From an uncultured Oribacterium sp. (GTDB lineage: Bacteria > Bacillota > Clostridia > Lachnospirales > Lachnospiraceae): 12,806 nucleotides of DNA. Shown one piece after another: positions 1 through 6,512 of this stretch. Within the stretch, counting starts at the first letter, position 1. Each line of letters begins with the position of its first letter. The stretch spans positions 1-12,806 of the forward strand of contig CALHIC010000572.1 of NCBI GenBank assembly GCA_938030845.1, in the 5' to 3' direction. Made by a program: the position numbers and the translations under genes. Under the pieces are notes generated by a model that saw only the letters and a program-made list of their open reading frames with translations, made no database searches and was not told the origin of the DNA.

Positions 1-185
1 CCGAGAACAAGGAGACTTACAATTTGGAAAGGCGACAAGCCGCTCAATATGCTTTTTACCGCCTCCGGGGAAATGGTCTTTCCCATTTTAACAAGTTCCA
101 AAAGCACCAAAATAGAAATGCTTAGGAAAAGAATGCTCTTTAAAACATTCTGCCATTTTTTGAAAAAAGAAATCAGCTTATTCAA
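1..185 (-). CDS. N-terminal part of a membrane protein, possibly MprF/flippase-like (runs off the left edge)
   Basis: The visible 61 codons begin with a basic amphipathic stretch (NKLISFFKKWQN), followed by a hydrophobic helix (about residues 15-33) and a second hydrophobic start (FQIVSLLVLG) at the window edge. The start is a TTG chosen because a full GGAGG lies at 191-195, 5 nt upstream; the next in-frame ATG is 33 codons in and would cut away the first membrane helix. The short linker with ISPEAVKSILSGLSP between helices resembles the beginning of lysylphosphatidylglycerol synthetase/flippase (MprF, UPF0104-type) membrane domains in clostridia, but only one helix and a bit can be seen, so the family is a guess. 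The gene follows the alpha/beta hydrolase gene on the same strand after a 146-nt gap that contains an inverted repeat. Confidence 0.55.
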   Translation of the reverse strand, partial: MNKLISFFKKWQNVLKSILFLSISILVLLELVKMGKTISPEAVKSILSGLSPFQIVSLLVL

Positions 186-258
186 ATTTTCCTCCTTACT
201 AGGGAAACCGAAGTTTCTTTACTCTATACGAACTTTGTTTTGCAATTTTTACCTTACT

Positions 259-281
259 TTATCAGCAACTTGTGCTGATAA
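259..281. promoter_or_regulatory. Perfect 9-bp inverted repeat, operator-like
   Basis: TTATCAGCA and TGCTGATAA flank a 5-nt loop (ACTTG). A further half-site ATCAGCA starts at 301. It lies 74 nt upstream of the TTG start of the left-edge membrane gene and 51 nt beyond the stop of the hydrolase gene. No T-run follows on either strand, so an intrinsic terminator is unlikely. A dimeric repressor site or an mRNA hairpin is the simpler reading. Confidence 0.4.
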
Positions 282-331
282 TCGATGCTTGTATTGTATA
301 ATCAGCATCTTGCTATTTGATTAAGGCAGTA

Positions 332-1039
332 TCAAGGCTGTATGCCCTGCACCATTTTTTCTATCAAGCGATTAAAGTAAACGCTATCCTTTTTCGGGAT
401 ATTGTGTCCCTGTCCTTTTCTTTCCAGAAATTTGCCTTTTGGAAAAAGCTTTGCAATAGCCATACTGTGCTTTCGCTTAATCATATCCCTATCGCCCACC
501 AAAACCACTACAGGGTAAGGCGCCTTTTGAAAAAGCTCCTTCGGCACATCCACATTTTCCCGTAAAAGGGGAGAAACCCTGGACTTTCGTTTAAAGGCGG
601 GAAGAAAGAGCCCCAAAAAGCGGTAGAGCCATTCTTCCAGATAGCAGGCATAGCGGGGAAGAAACTTTAAGCCGGAAAAGGAAATATTTCCGCTGTTGGC
701 AAGAATCCCGGCCACTCTTTCGCCGTGGCGACCGGCGTATTCCAGGGCGAGGTTTGCGCCGTCACTGTGCCCCACCAAAAGGCATTTCTCTATAGAAAGG
801 GAGGAAAGAAGTTCCTCCAGACTGTCGGAAAGATACGCAAAGCTTGCCTCTCCCTGCAATTCTCCGGATTTTCCATGCCCCAAACTATCTACAAAGAGGA
901 GCTTAAAACTTTTCTCGAGAACCCTTTGCTTTGCAAAGTAGCCGCTTTGCAAATTATTTCCATGAAGAAAGACAATGGGGAAGCCTTCTCCCAGAATATC
1001 CACATGGATTCGTTCTCCGCTTTTACAATAAAATTCCAT
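332..1039 (-). CDS. Alpha/beta hydrolase
   Basis: A 235-residue single-domain protein with no signal peptide, so probably cytoplasmic. Fold landmarks are in order: the oxyanion-loop HG (residues 26-27, in VFLHGNN), the DSLGHGKS loop after strand 4 (51-58), the nucleophile elbow GHSDG with Ser92, a lid region (about 122-165) rich in aromatic and basic residues, the acid Asp185 in GDRDMI, and His212 in GQGHN. This is a complete Ser-Asp-His triad of the Abhydrolase_6 type. The substrate cannot be told; close shapes include small esterases, lipases and peptidase-like hydrolases. The start ATG has only a weak purine stretch (GGGGG) upstream. The gene is divergent from the SseB-domain gene and may be co-transcribed with the left-edge membrane gene. 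Confidence 0.85.
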   Translation of the reverse strand: MEFYCKSGERIHVDILGEGFPIVFLHGNNLQSGYFAKQRVLEKSFKLLFVDSLGHGKSGELQGEASFAYLSDSLEELLSSLSIEKCLLVGHSDGANLALEYAGRHGERVAGILANSGNISFSGLKFLPRYACYLEEWLYRFLGLFLPAFKRKSRVSPLLRENVDVPKELFQKAPYPVVVLVGDRDMIKRKHSMAIAKLFPKGKFLERKGQGHNIPKKDSVYFNRLIEKMVQGIQP

Positions 1040-1294
1040 TTTGCAGCCCCCGACTATATGTTTATCATCTTATTTTTTGAAAATTCTTATTTCTTTTTGA
1101 AGTAATAGGAAGAAAGATCTATATTATTCTTCGCAGGATAGTATAGACCTCTTTAGGCATAGCAGATGTGTTTTTCTTGTGAAAAATATTAAGTGGTCGG
1201 AGTCCTGGTGACAAAGTTAAATAAGTAGATGGCAATCAGGTGATTTTGAGATAAAATGTTTTGGATAAAGCTGATGTAGTTTTGGGAGGATAGA
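1040..1294. other. Divergent intergenic region
   Basis: AT-rich spacer of 255 nt between two genes read outward, so it should hold at least two promoters. On the minus strand TTTTCA-17 nt-CATATA is the best pair, and on the plus strand GTGACA-17 nt-GGCAAT around 1208-1236; both are poor matches. No convincing small ORF, repeat or terminator was seen. Confidence 0.3.
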
Positions 1295-2551
1295 ATGTTA
1301 GAAGGGTTAAAGAAGTTTTTTACCGGGAAAGACGAGTCTAAATCTGAAAATCAAAGGAATAGTGGGAGTGGAGTCGATTCCGAGAAGCATAGCAATGACA
1401 ATGTAGAGCAGCAAGAAAACTATGACAGAGCCGAGCGAACCCGCTTTACGCTGATGGCGGAAAGCTATGCAGCTGTAGAGGGAGATTGTTTTTCTGTAGA
1501 AGGCCAACTCTTTGGAAATGCTAAAGAAGGGGAGAAGGTTTATGCTCTGCATCGTGATGGAACGATTTCTCATCTAATGATTATAAAGATAGAGGAAATA
1601 GATGCATTAGCGGAACAGGCAGAACAAGAGGAAACCCAAGGGCAGAGAAGGGTAAAGCTCTTCTTCTCTCGAAAAGAAGCCCTTTCTCCGGACTGGCAAT
1701 ATGCGGTAATCACGGATATTCCCTATCAGATTGAAGCAAATGTACATCAAGCGGTGGAGAATCCCTATCTTTTGGGCTTAAGTTGCGTATTTTTTGAAAG
1801 ACAAGGAGAGGGAGAGTTTCTGAATCTCTTTTTTAGAGAGCTGGTACGGAGCCATTACCTTGTGGCGATAGAGACAGACGGAAACTTGACGCAGGTAGGA
1901 AAGGATGGCTCTGTAACCCTAAAGGCGGGGATGAAGCTCACCATCCCTCATGTGACGATGGATCGGGGAGAATCGGCCCTTCCGGTGTTTACGGATTGGT
2001 TTGCATTAGGCGCCATGGATCGGCAAATGGAAGCGGGGTGGAAAAGAGAAACCATGATTGCCGGTTTCCCCCAAATTGTTTCCATGCTTACTAAGGGAGA
2101 AGGCTTTGTGATCAATCCCTATGGACCACAGCTCTTCTATGTAAGCCCGGAGCTTATCCATAACCTGATGAGTTCCCCGGGATACCAAAGTGAATTTGGG
2201 GAAGCGAAGGTACAGTCCGTGGAAGTGAAGAAGGATGCGGAGGTTTTACTGGGATATCCAAAGGAGAATGAAGAAGTGGAAGCCTTGCATAGGAGACTTA
2301 TATCCTTTGCAAAGACACATTCCGAGATTGCAATGTTGGATATGCTTTTAAAAAGGGATGAAAGTGGAACGACTTCTTATCTGATTATTGTGGACATGCC
2401 GGAGGAGCATTGTCATGAATGCTTTAAGGAAATCTATGAAAGCTGTCGGGATCTTTTGCATCGGGTTCCCTATATGGATTTTGTGACCTTGCAGAGAGGA
2501 GATTTTGCAAAGGGGGCAAGAACTGAGGAACCGCTTTATGTAAGGATGTAG
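1295..2551 (+). CDS. SseB-domain protein with an N-terminal beta-barrel-like domain
   Basis: A 418-residue protein. Residues 1-48 are a charged, Asn/Ser/Gln-rich linker. Residues about 50-125 read like an EF-Tu domain 2-type barrel (FSVEGQLFGNAKEGEKVYAL, with a G-x-V/L-F-G-x-hydrophobic-x-x-G-D/E pattern). Residues about 140-300 match the SseB N-terminal domain, with the typical LPVFTDW, the dimethyl-like MIAGFPQIVSM and the GFVINPYGPQLFY segments; residues about 310-418 match the SseB C-terminal domain. E. coli SseB was named for enhanced serine sensitivity, but the biochemical role of the family is not settled. No signal peptide or membrane span is seen. The ATG has a good GGGAGG 7 nt upstream. 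Transcribed alone, with 140 nt to the next start. The order barrel plus SseB is recurrent in clostridial proteins; its function is unknown. Confidence 0.75.
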   Translation: MLEGLKKFFTGKDESKSENQRNSGSGVDSEKHSNDNVEQQENYDRAERTRFTLMAESYAAVEGDCFSVEGQLFGNAKEGEKVYALHRDGTISHLMIIKIEEIDALAEQAEQEETQGQRRVKLFFSRKEALSPDWQYAVITDIPYQIEANVHQAVENPYLLGLSCVFFERQGEGEFLNLFFRELVRSHYLVAIETDGNLTQVGKDGSVTLKAGMKLTIPHVTMDRGESALPVFTDWFALGAMDRQMEAGWKRETMIAGFPQIVSMLTKGEGFVINPYGPQLFYVSPELIHNLMSSPGYQSEFGEAKVQSVEVKKDAEVLLGYPKENEEVEALHRRLISFAKTHSEIAMLDMLLKRDESGTTSYLIIVDMPEEHCHECFKEIYESCRDLLHRVPYMDFVTLQRGDFAKGARTEEPLYVRM

Positions 2552-2691
2552 ATAATTCAAGAAAATATAGGGTTAACATAATTATAGAAAGGGTGAAAGA
2601 GGATTGATAAAATAGATTTGACCGAAAAAGCATTTCAACAAAGCAGAGAAATGAAATCGGTAGAAAATGAATTAATTTGAAGGAGGAAATT

Positions 2692-2907
2692 TTGAATCAA
2701 GAGGTATTTTCTTTTATTATTTACATGATTCATGCTTGTGCAAATCGATGGAAAAAGACGGCTGCACAGGTATATTTTGCGTTAAAACAGAGTGGATGCC
2801 TTAATCATTACCTGATTCCAAATTATGATATTTTACATACACAAAGTACGGATTTTGTTGTGAAGGATATTGAAGAATACCTTTCTAAAAAAGAGGTGAT
2901 AGTATGA
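2692..2907 (+). CDS. DUF3791 family small protein
   Basis: A 71-residue protein. The start chosen is the TTG with AGGAGG at 2681-2686, 5 nt upstream; the in-frame TTG at 2677 would place this ribosome binding site inside the coding region. Family signs are the N-terminal helix (EVFSFIIYMIHACAN), then W-x-x-TAAQVYFALKQSG, and the diagnostic YDILHTQS followed by VVKDIEEYL. DUF3791 proteins are typically 65-80 residues and are often encoded beside DUF3990 genes, as here. The gene ends in GTATGATAG, where its TGA overlaps the ATG of the DUF3990 gene by 4 nt. Function unknown; antitoxin, chaperone or adaptor for the ART-like partner is inference from the coupling. Confidence 0.8.
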   Translation: MNQEVFSFIIYMIHACANRWKKTAAQVYFALKQSGCLNHYLIPNYDILHTQSTDFVVKDIEEYLSKKEVIV

Positions 2908-3386
2908 TAGTGTATCATGGTTCTAATCAGTTTGTGGATAAGCCTGACGTAAAACATAGCCTTCGGAATTTAGATTTTGGTTCCGGATTTTATGTAACTA
3001 CGATAAAAGAACAGGCAGAGAAGTGGGCAAAACGAAGAGCGGACTTGATGACAGGAAGTCCTATTATTAATAAGTATGAGCTTAGTTTGGTTAAGACGGA
3101 TTTTAATGTGAAAGATTTCGGAGAGGATTTGGACTCTTGGATCGATTTTGTGTGTAATTGCCGAGAAGGGAAAAGGGACTATTTGCAATTTGACATTATC
3201 ATTGGAAAAGTTGCAAATGATAAAGTTTTTCGAGTGGTTGATATGTATCATCAAGGAATATGGGATAAAGAAAGAGCGATAAAGGAAATTCGTGTGTATC
3301 CAAATTATGATCAGATAGCATTTATTTCTCAAAGAGCAGTTGATGAACTTTTAAAATTTGTTTCAGCAGAGGAGTTAACACCATGA
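2904..3386 (+). CDS. DUF3990 protein, ADP-ribosyltransferase-like fold
   Basis: A 160-residue protein matching DUF3990, a family placed with ADP-ribosyltransferase folds. Visible landmarks are strand 1 with YHGS (His5), the NLDFGSGFYVTT block (Tyr30 in the place of the NAD-contacting Tyr), QAEKWAKRRA (37-46), a central W-x-D-F-V-C-N-C segment, FDIIIGKVAND (96-106) and the C-terminal YDQIAFISQRA (Gln137 where many ARTs carry the catalytic Glu). His-Tyr-Gln rather than His-Tyr-Glu leaves it open whether it is an active transferase or a binding domain. No signal peptide, so it acts in the cytoplasm. It is translationally coupled on both sides by ATGA overlaps, with GAGGTGAT upstream of its ATG. 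Third-position AT content looks higher than in the neighbouring repair genes, which fits horizontal transfer. Confidence 0.82.
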   Translation: MIVYHGSNQFVDKPDVKHSLRNLDFGSGFYVTTIKEQAEKWAKRRADLMTGSPIINKYELSLVKTDFNVKDFGEDLDSWIDFVCNCREGKRDYLQFDIIIGKVANDKVFRVVDMYHQGIWDKERAIKEIRVYPNYDQIAFISQRAVDELLKFVSAEELTP

Positions 3387-3613
3387 CAGAGGAAGCTTTA
3401 GAGCAGTTTTATCAAGAAAATTTAGAAGAAAGGTTGATTCAAAATATTGCTAAAGAGCTGCACTTTTCCTTAGAAGAGGCAATGGATTGTTATTATAAGA
3501 GTAAGCTGGCCAGGATGATTCAGGAGGGAAAAGATGGAGTGCAGTACTTGGATTACAGGGCTCTGACTGCATTTTTTATGGAGATGGAAAAAATAGATAG
3601 AAAATCTGAATAG
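3383..3613 (+). CDS. Small protein of the DUF3990 cassette, unknown family
   Basis: A 76-residue acidic protein, predicted mainly helical, with no membrane span. It opens with an acidic helix (TEEALEQFYQENLEERLIQ), followed by LSLEEAM-like FSLEEAMDCYYKSKLARMI and a GVQYLDYRALTAFF block near the end. I do not recognise a named domain, but the block DCYYKSKLA...GVQYLDY has the look of a conserved family that accompanies DUF3990 genes. Its ATG overlaps the DUF3990 stop by 4 nt and has GAGGAG 8-9 nt upstream, so it is translated together with the ART-like protein. This points to a partner or antitoxin role, which is inference. Confidence 0.7.
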   Translation: MTEEALEQFYQENLEERLIQNIAKELHFSLEEAMDCYYKSKLARMIQEGKDGVQYLDYRALTAFFMEMEKIDRKSE

Positions 3614-3680
3614 AGTATTCGCCTCCTTGATGCGAGTACAAGTATAAAATCGTAGTACAAATAGGAGTGAATTGTAAAGT

Positions 3681-4313
3681 ATGAGAACAAAAGAAGAAGC
3701 GATTGCCTTCGGTCTATCCTTTCCGGATAGCTATATAGACCGTCCTTTTCGAACGGCGGATTGGGAGCTGATTCGTTTTCGGGAAAATAAAAAAGCCTTT
3801 TTGCTTATCTACGAAAGAAATGGTTTTGTGAACCTGAACGTGAAGGTACATCCGGAATGGCGGGATTTTTGGAGGAGAGTTTACCCTGCGGTGCAGCCTG
3901 CGTATCACCAGAATAAAGAGCATTGGAATACGATCCTTTTAGACGGCAGTATTCCGGAGGAAGAGCTGAAAAGAATGATATCAGAAAGCTATGCTCTTAT
4001 TTCCGATTCCCCCACAAAACGAATTTACGAGGCAGTGAAGAAGATTCCAAAAGGCAGGGTAGCCACTTATGCTCAGGTTGCGGAGATGGCGGGGAATAAA
4101 AAGATGTCCCGTGCAGTGGGAAATGCCTTGCATAAAAATCCGGATCCGGAGCATATCCCCTGCTTTCGGGTAGTGAATTCCAAGGGGGAGCTTGCTCCCG
4201 CCTTTGCCTTCGGGGGAGAGGATGAGCAGAGAAAACGCTTGGTAGAAGATGGAGTGGAAGTGAAGGACGGAAAAGTGGATTTAAAGAAGTATGGAATGGA
4301 AGTCAAAAATTGA
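3681..4313 (+). CDS. MmcQ/YjbR domain fused to an O6-alkylguanine-DNA alkyltransferase-like domain
   Basis: A 210-residue two-domain protein. Residues 1-108 are a MmcQ/YjbR (DUF419-like) domain with the signature PAYHQNKEHWNTI...DGSIPEEELKRMI..SY. Residues 111-206 are the DNA-binding/catalytic domain of O6-alkylguanine transferases: the Tyr130 of ATYAQVAEMAG, the arginine finger Arg144 in SRAVGNAL, and the active-site region IPCFRVVN with acceptor Cys161. The usual motif is PCHRV; here Phe162 replaces the His that normally helps activate the Cys, while Cys is retained, unlike alkyltransferase-like (ATL) proteins, which lose the Cys. It is therefore either a slow transferase or a lesion sensor. 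It precedes dinB by 49 nt on the same strand, consistent with a repair operon. AGGAG lies 16 nt from the ATG, so the start is a little uncertain. Confidence 0.82.
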   Translation: MRTKEEAIAFGLSFPDSYIDRPFRTADWELIRFRENKKAFLLIYERNGFVNLNVKVHPEWRDFWRRVYPAVQPAYHQNKEHWNTILLDGSIPEEELKRMISESYALISDSPTKRIYEAVKKIPKGRVATYAQVAEMAGNKKMSRAVGNALHKNPDPEHIPCFRVVNSKGELAPAFAFGGEDEQRKRLVEDGVEVKDGKVDLKKYGMEVKN

Positions 4314-4362
4314 ATGCGGACTTAAAGAAACAAAGAAGTAAAATATAAGAAAGCCTGATAAA

Positions 4363-5616
4363 ATGCCAGAATCTTTGTATGCTGAATATCAAGAAAATCA
4401 AATCATTCTTCATGTGGATATGGACGCCTTTTATGCTTCCGTGGAAATGCGGGACAATCCGACTCTTAAAGATAAGCCTCTGATTATCGGCGCAAAACCC
4501 ACGGAGCGGGGAGTGGTGGCAACCTGCAATTATGAAGCAAGAAAATACGGTGTCCGTTCCGCCATGAACAGTAAAGAAGCCTTTCGGCTCTGCCCGAAGG
4601 CTGTTTTTCTATATCCGGATTTTGAAAAGTATAAGGCGGTGTCAGAGGAGCTCCATGAAATTCTGGAAAGCTATACCAAGCAAGTGGAATACATTGCCTT
4701 GGATGAGGGCTATCTTGATTTAACGGAGGTGGCCAAGGATTTTTCCGAAGCGGAAAAAATCGGGCGGGAAATTCAAAGGAGGGTTGCGGAAGAGCTGAGT
4801 CTGACCTGCTCTGTAGGAATTGCTTATGGGAAAACAGCGGCAAAGATTGCCAGTGAAGAGAAGAAGCCCAACGGCTTCTTTATGATTCAAAGAAGAGAAG
4901 ATTATGTAGAGCTTTTACGGGACAGAGATGTTCGGGCGCTTTTCACGGTAGGAGTAAAAACGGCGGAAAAGCTTCATTCCTTCGGGATTTATACCGTGAA
5001 GGATTTGCAGGAAAAAGAGAAGGAGGTCCTTCGCCTTCTGGGGAATCAGGGGAAAATGCTTTTGGAGCTTTCCTACGGTATCGATCATCGGAAGGTGGTT
5101 CCCTACCGTCCGGAGGACACCCAAAGCATCAGTAAAGAAATGACTTTTCAGGAGGATGTGACGGACTATTCCTTTTTGGATGATGTGCTGTTTCTCCTAT
5201 CCTTCCGTGTGGAAAATCGAGCAAAACGTTACGGGCTCTATGCAAGAGGGGTTTCTTTGAAAATCACTTTTGCGGATATGAAAACTATTACCCGATCTGC
5301 CCTCATTTCCGAAAGCACCCAAAGTGCATTTTCCTTGTATAAAAATGCCTCTGCCCTCTTGCAGCAGATTCCTAAGCGAAGAGTTCGGCTAATCGGGGAA
5401 GGCTTTTATCATTTGGAGGAAAATGAAGGAAGACAGCTTAGCTTTTCCGACATTTTCACGGAAGAAAAAGAACGGGAAGAAAGAGAGAGGGAAGAGCGCT
5501 GGCAGCAACTGGAGGCTCGCTACGGAACCCTGTTTCAGGACAGAAAGAGCACGATTCTTTCCGGAGAGAGGGTGTATGATTTGATAGAGGAGATGCGAAT
5601 TTATGGAAGAAAGTAG
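4363..5616 (+). CDS. dinB: DNA polymerase IV (Y-family translesion polymerase)
   Basis: A 417-residue Y-family polymerase that copies past damaged template bases with low fidelity. Catalytic residues are in place: Asp19 in HVDMDAFYASVE, with steric-gate Tyr24, and Asp114-Glu115 in ALDEGYLD; the fingers motif NYEARKYGVRSAM and SVGIAYGKTAAKIASEEKKPNGF are intact. The thumb HhH region (VGVKTAEKLHSFGI) and the little finger (about 255-350) follow. A QLSF at 358-361 resembles the clamp-binding QL-x-LF motif but is not terminal; it is followed by 56 residues, including a highly charged Glu/Arg helix. The start has only a poor ribosome site; the protein begins 16 residues before the usual HVDMD. The next gene overlaps its end by 14 nt. 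Confidence 0.95.
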   Translation: MPESLYAEYQENQIILHVDMDAFYASVEMRDNPTLKDKPLIIGAKPTERGVVATCNYEARKYGVRSAMNSKEAFRLCPKAVFLYPDFEKYKAVSEELHEILESYTKQVEYIALDEGYLDLTEVAKDFSEAEKIGREIQRRVAEELSLTCSVGIAYGKTAAKIASEEKKPNGFFMIQRREDYVELLRDRDVRALFTVGVKTAEKLHSFGIYTVKDLQEKEKEVLRLLGNQGKMLLELSYGIDHRKVVPYRPEDTQSISKEMTFQEDVTDYSFLDDVLFLLSFRVENRAKRYGLYARGVSLKITFADMKTITRSALISESTQSAFSLYKNASALLQQIPKRRVRLIGEGFYHLEENEGRQLSFSDIFTEEKEREEREREERWQQLEARYGTLFQDRKSTILSGERVYDLIEEMRIYGRK

Positions 5617-6175
5617 AATTGAAAGGGCTATAGACTATATCACTACGCTTTTTCAGGGAAATGGAGATGGACACGACCTAGCCCATAGTTTGCGGGTATA
5701 TCACAATGCCATGATGATTGCCCAAATGGAAGGGCAGGGAGAAGAGGAAGTGATTGCGCTTTCCGCCCTCCTACATGACTGCGACGATCATAAGCTTTTC
5801 CATACAGAAAACAATGCCAATGCTAGAAACTTCTTGCAGCAGGAGGGACTTTCCGAAGAGCGAATTGAGGAAATATGCAGGAATATCAATTCTGTTTCTT
5901 TTAGCAAAAATAGAGGAAAAGTTCCGGAGACTATTGAGGGAAAAATTGTGCAGGATGCAGACCGGCTGGAAGCAATTGGCGCTATCGGTATTGCTCGCTG
6001 CTTTCAGTTTGGTGGAAGCCACGGAAGAAGCTTGGAGAATTCTATAGAGCATTTTTACGACAAGCTTTTACTGGTTTCTAAGGAATTAAATACTCCTTCA
6101 GCCAAGAAGATGGCGGAGAAAAGGGATAAGCTCATGCAGGATTTTCTGAAGGAGTGGGGAGAGGAAATGAATTAG
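5603..6175 (+). CDS. HD-domain metal-dependent phosphohydrolase (YedJ-like)
   Basis: A 190-residue HD-superfamily protein. Metal ligands are visible in order: His28 (GHDLAHSLRV), His58-Asp59 (LLHDCDDHK) and Asp118/Asp120 in VQDADRLEAIGAIGIARCF, the signature of the YedJ-type branch. The substrate is unknown; nucleotide phosphatase or phosphodiesterase activity is typical of the superfamily. The ATG lies inside the last codons of dinB in another frame (14-nt overlap), with GAGGAG about 9 nt upstream, so the two are translationally coupled and the protein probably acts in the same nucleotide or DNA stress context. Soluble and cytoplasmic by composition. Confidence 0.88.
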   Translation: MEESRIERAIDYITTLFQGNGDGHDLAHSLRVYHNAMMIAQMEGQGEEEVIALSALLHDCDDHKLFHTENNANARNFLQQEGLSEERIEEICRNINSVSFSKNRGKVPETIEGKIVQDADRLEAIGAIGIARCFQFGGSHGRSLENSIEHFYDKLLLVSKELNTPSAKKMAEKRDKLMQDFLKEWGEEMN

Positions 6176-6183
6176 ATATTAAG

Positions 6184-6209
6184 ACCGTAAAATAGTTTAT
6201 TTTTCCGGT
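6184..6209. terminator. Hairpin, possible weak terminator of the repair operon
   Basis: ACCG and CGGT (6184-6187, 6206-6209) enclose AAAATA-GTT-TATTTT (6189-6203), with a small internal mismatch. It starts 9 nt after the HD gene stop, where a terminator is expected. The stem is mostly A-T and no T-run follows on the plus strand, so it would be inefficient. Confidence 0.35.
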
Positions 6210-6279
6210 TCATTCCTTACATAATTCCGAGTTTGTGTAAAAGGAGAACAATAGAGTGAGAATCACTGCTACCTCGTGT

Positions 6280-6468
6280 TTATACGCCTAAAGCTTTTTT
6301 TAGACTATCCATAGTACTATATGATTTTACGCGATTATCTAAGGCAATACGCCGCCCCTCTTTAATGGCGGCTATAGTCACATCATTTAGTCTAAGCTCA
6401 GAAAAAAGCTGATTCGCCTGTTCAGGATTTTTTTTATTATTTTCGTTATTTAGTTTTGTGTTCGCCAT
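6280..6468 (-). pseudogene. RelB/DinJ-family antitoxin with an internal deletion, no toxin
   Basis: The start used is the ATG at 6466-6468, with GGAGG at 6477-6481; the upstream in-frame ATG at 6481-6483 overlaps that ribosome site. The 62-residue product joins two recognisable pieces of RelB/DinJ antitoxins: an N-terminal MANTKLN...QANQLFSELRLN, which corresponds to helix 1 of the ribbon-helix-helix region, and a C-terminal AAIKEGRRIALDNRVKSYSTMDSLKKAL, the toxin-binding tail. Family members are normally about 90-100 residues; the missing 30-40 residues would hold helix 2 and the linker. The reading frame is kept, so a protein can still be made, but DNA binding should be lost. Nothing like RelE or YafQ follows downstream (6176-6279). 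Confidence 0.6.
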
Positions 6469-6512
6469 TGAAGGAACCTCCATTCCAATTGCACATTGTT
6501 AGTTTTAGGTTC

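Noticed and set aside
49..324. Plus-strand open frame of 91 codons
   Set aside because: It lies antisense to the left-edge gene and through its upstream region, has no ribosome binding site, and its Phe/Cys-rich composition is that of AT-rich non-coding DNA.
725..1105. Plus-strand open frame of 126 codons opposite the alpha/beta hydrolase
   Set aside because: The opposite strand encodes a complete Ser-Asp-His hydrolase; this frame shows no motif and no ribosome binding site.
2617..2680. Short open frame just before the DUF3791 gene, possible leader peptide (contains KAFQQSREMKSVENELI)
   Set aside because: Only an ATT or a poorly placed TTG could start it, and no similarity is recognised. 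Its stop touching the next ribosome site is suggestive but not enough.
2677..2691. Longer DUF3791 start at TTG 2677
   Set aside because: It would put the AGGAGG ribosome site inside the coding region, and no other ribosome site lies upstream of it.
3614..3680. Promoter for the repair operon at TATAAAAT (3643)
   Set aside because: The -10 is good, but no -35 is found at 16-18 nt and there is no extended -10 TG.
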